Of a stretch of DNA of 34,190 nt, positions 33,871 to 34,190 are shown piece after piece (positions within the stretch are counted from its first letter, which is position 1; each line of letters opens with the position of its first letter). The stretch is from Nocardioides sp. Lineage in GTDB: Bacteria > Actinomycetota > Actinomycetes > Propionibacteriales > Nocardioidaceae. The stretch spans positions 1 through 34,190 of the forward strand of contig JAICSC010000005.1 of NCBI GenBank assembly GCA_025937085.1, read 5' to 3'. The notes beneath the pieces are model-generated. The model searched no databases. It saw nothing but the letters and a program-made list of their open reading frames with translations, and had not been told where the DNA came from. A program made the translations under genes and the position numbers.

Positions 33871-34190
33871 GCGGCGCGGGAGCCGGCTGGACACCCCCAA
33901 GGAGCAGCGCCGCACGCTGATCCGGACCCCGTCGTACGACCGCGACGCGTTCGGCGTGTTCGCCGAGCAGTTCGCTCGCTACATGGGCACCGCGAGGTTC
34001 CTGCTCTGGATGACGGTGTTCGTGGTCGGCTGGATCGGCTGGAACGCGCTGGCGCCGCACGGGCTGCGCTTCGACAACTACCCGTTCATCTTCCTCACCC
34101 TGATGCTGAGCCTGCAGGCGTCGTACGCCGCTCCGCTGATCCTGCTCGCGCAGAACCGGCAGGAGGCCCGTGACAAGGTGGTGGCCGAGC
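33863..34190 (+). CDS. DUF1003 domain-containing membrane protein (3' truncated by window)
   Basis: MAERRGSRLDTPKEQRRTLIRTPSYDRDAFGVFAEQFARYMGTARFLLWMTVFVVGWIGWN...SLQASYAAPLILLAQNRQEARDK; overlaps previous CDS end. Confidence 0.9.
   Translation, partial: MAERRGSRLDTPKEQRRTLIRTPSYDRDAFGVFAEQFARYMGTARFLLWMTVFVVGWIGWNALAPHGLRFDNYPFIFLTLMLSLQASYAAPLILLAQNRQEARDKVVAE

Noticed and set aside
30478-33915. 1145-aa minus-strand ORF
   Set aside because: PLD protein begins at a signal peptide (31863); the extension is antisense to the MgtE_N/CBS gene.

Overview
High-GC actinobacterial chromosome segment. Family content and codon bias suggest Nocardioidaceae or a relative (inference). No rRNA, tRNA, CRISPR array, transposase or phage genes were recognised. 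About 34 CDSs are supported. Blocks: (1) a DUF1116/AllG-like protein; (2) a minus-strand operon DUF4129 - small membrane protein - MoxR ATPase - DUF58 - membrane protein - alkyltransferase-like protein; (3) a secreted S1 serine protease; (4) a block resembling the mycobacterial Rv3206c-Rv3214 neighbourhood (MoeZ, TetR, DUF3107, ferritin-like, RhlE-type helicase, ParA-like ATPase, histidine phosphatase), with a GlsB/YeaQ pair, an L,D-transpeptidase, an SDR, MarC and a DUF6758-like gene interspersed; (5) metabolic and housekeeping genes (MFS, MaoC, SMP-30, DUF5302, YbjQ, DUF2332, acyl-CoA dehydrogenase); (6) a surface-directed island at ~22.6-32.4 kb: acyltransferase-3/SGNH, two exported EEP-fold phosphodiesterases, a sulfotransferase, a small coiled-coil protein, a LicD-methyltransferase fusion, an exported PLD-like protein and a lipoprotein; (7) an MgtE_N/CBS protein followed by DUF1003. 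The main findings are: an EEP enzyme whose C-terminus looks like a degenerate half of the PLD protein encoded 3 kb away; the LicD-methyltransferase fusion inside a possible phosphodiester-glycopolymer island; and short tandem-repeat arrays filling the spacers between co-directional genes, two of them 11-bp arrays carrying a GGTGA (anti-SD-complementary) core.
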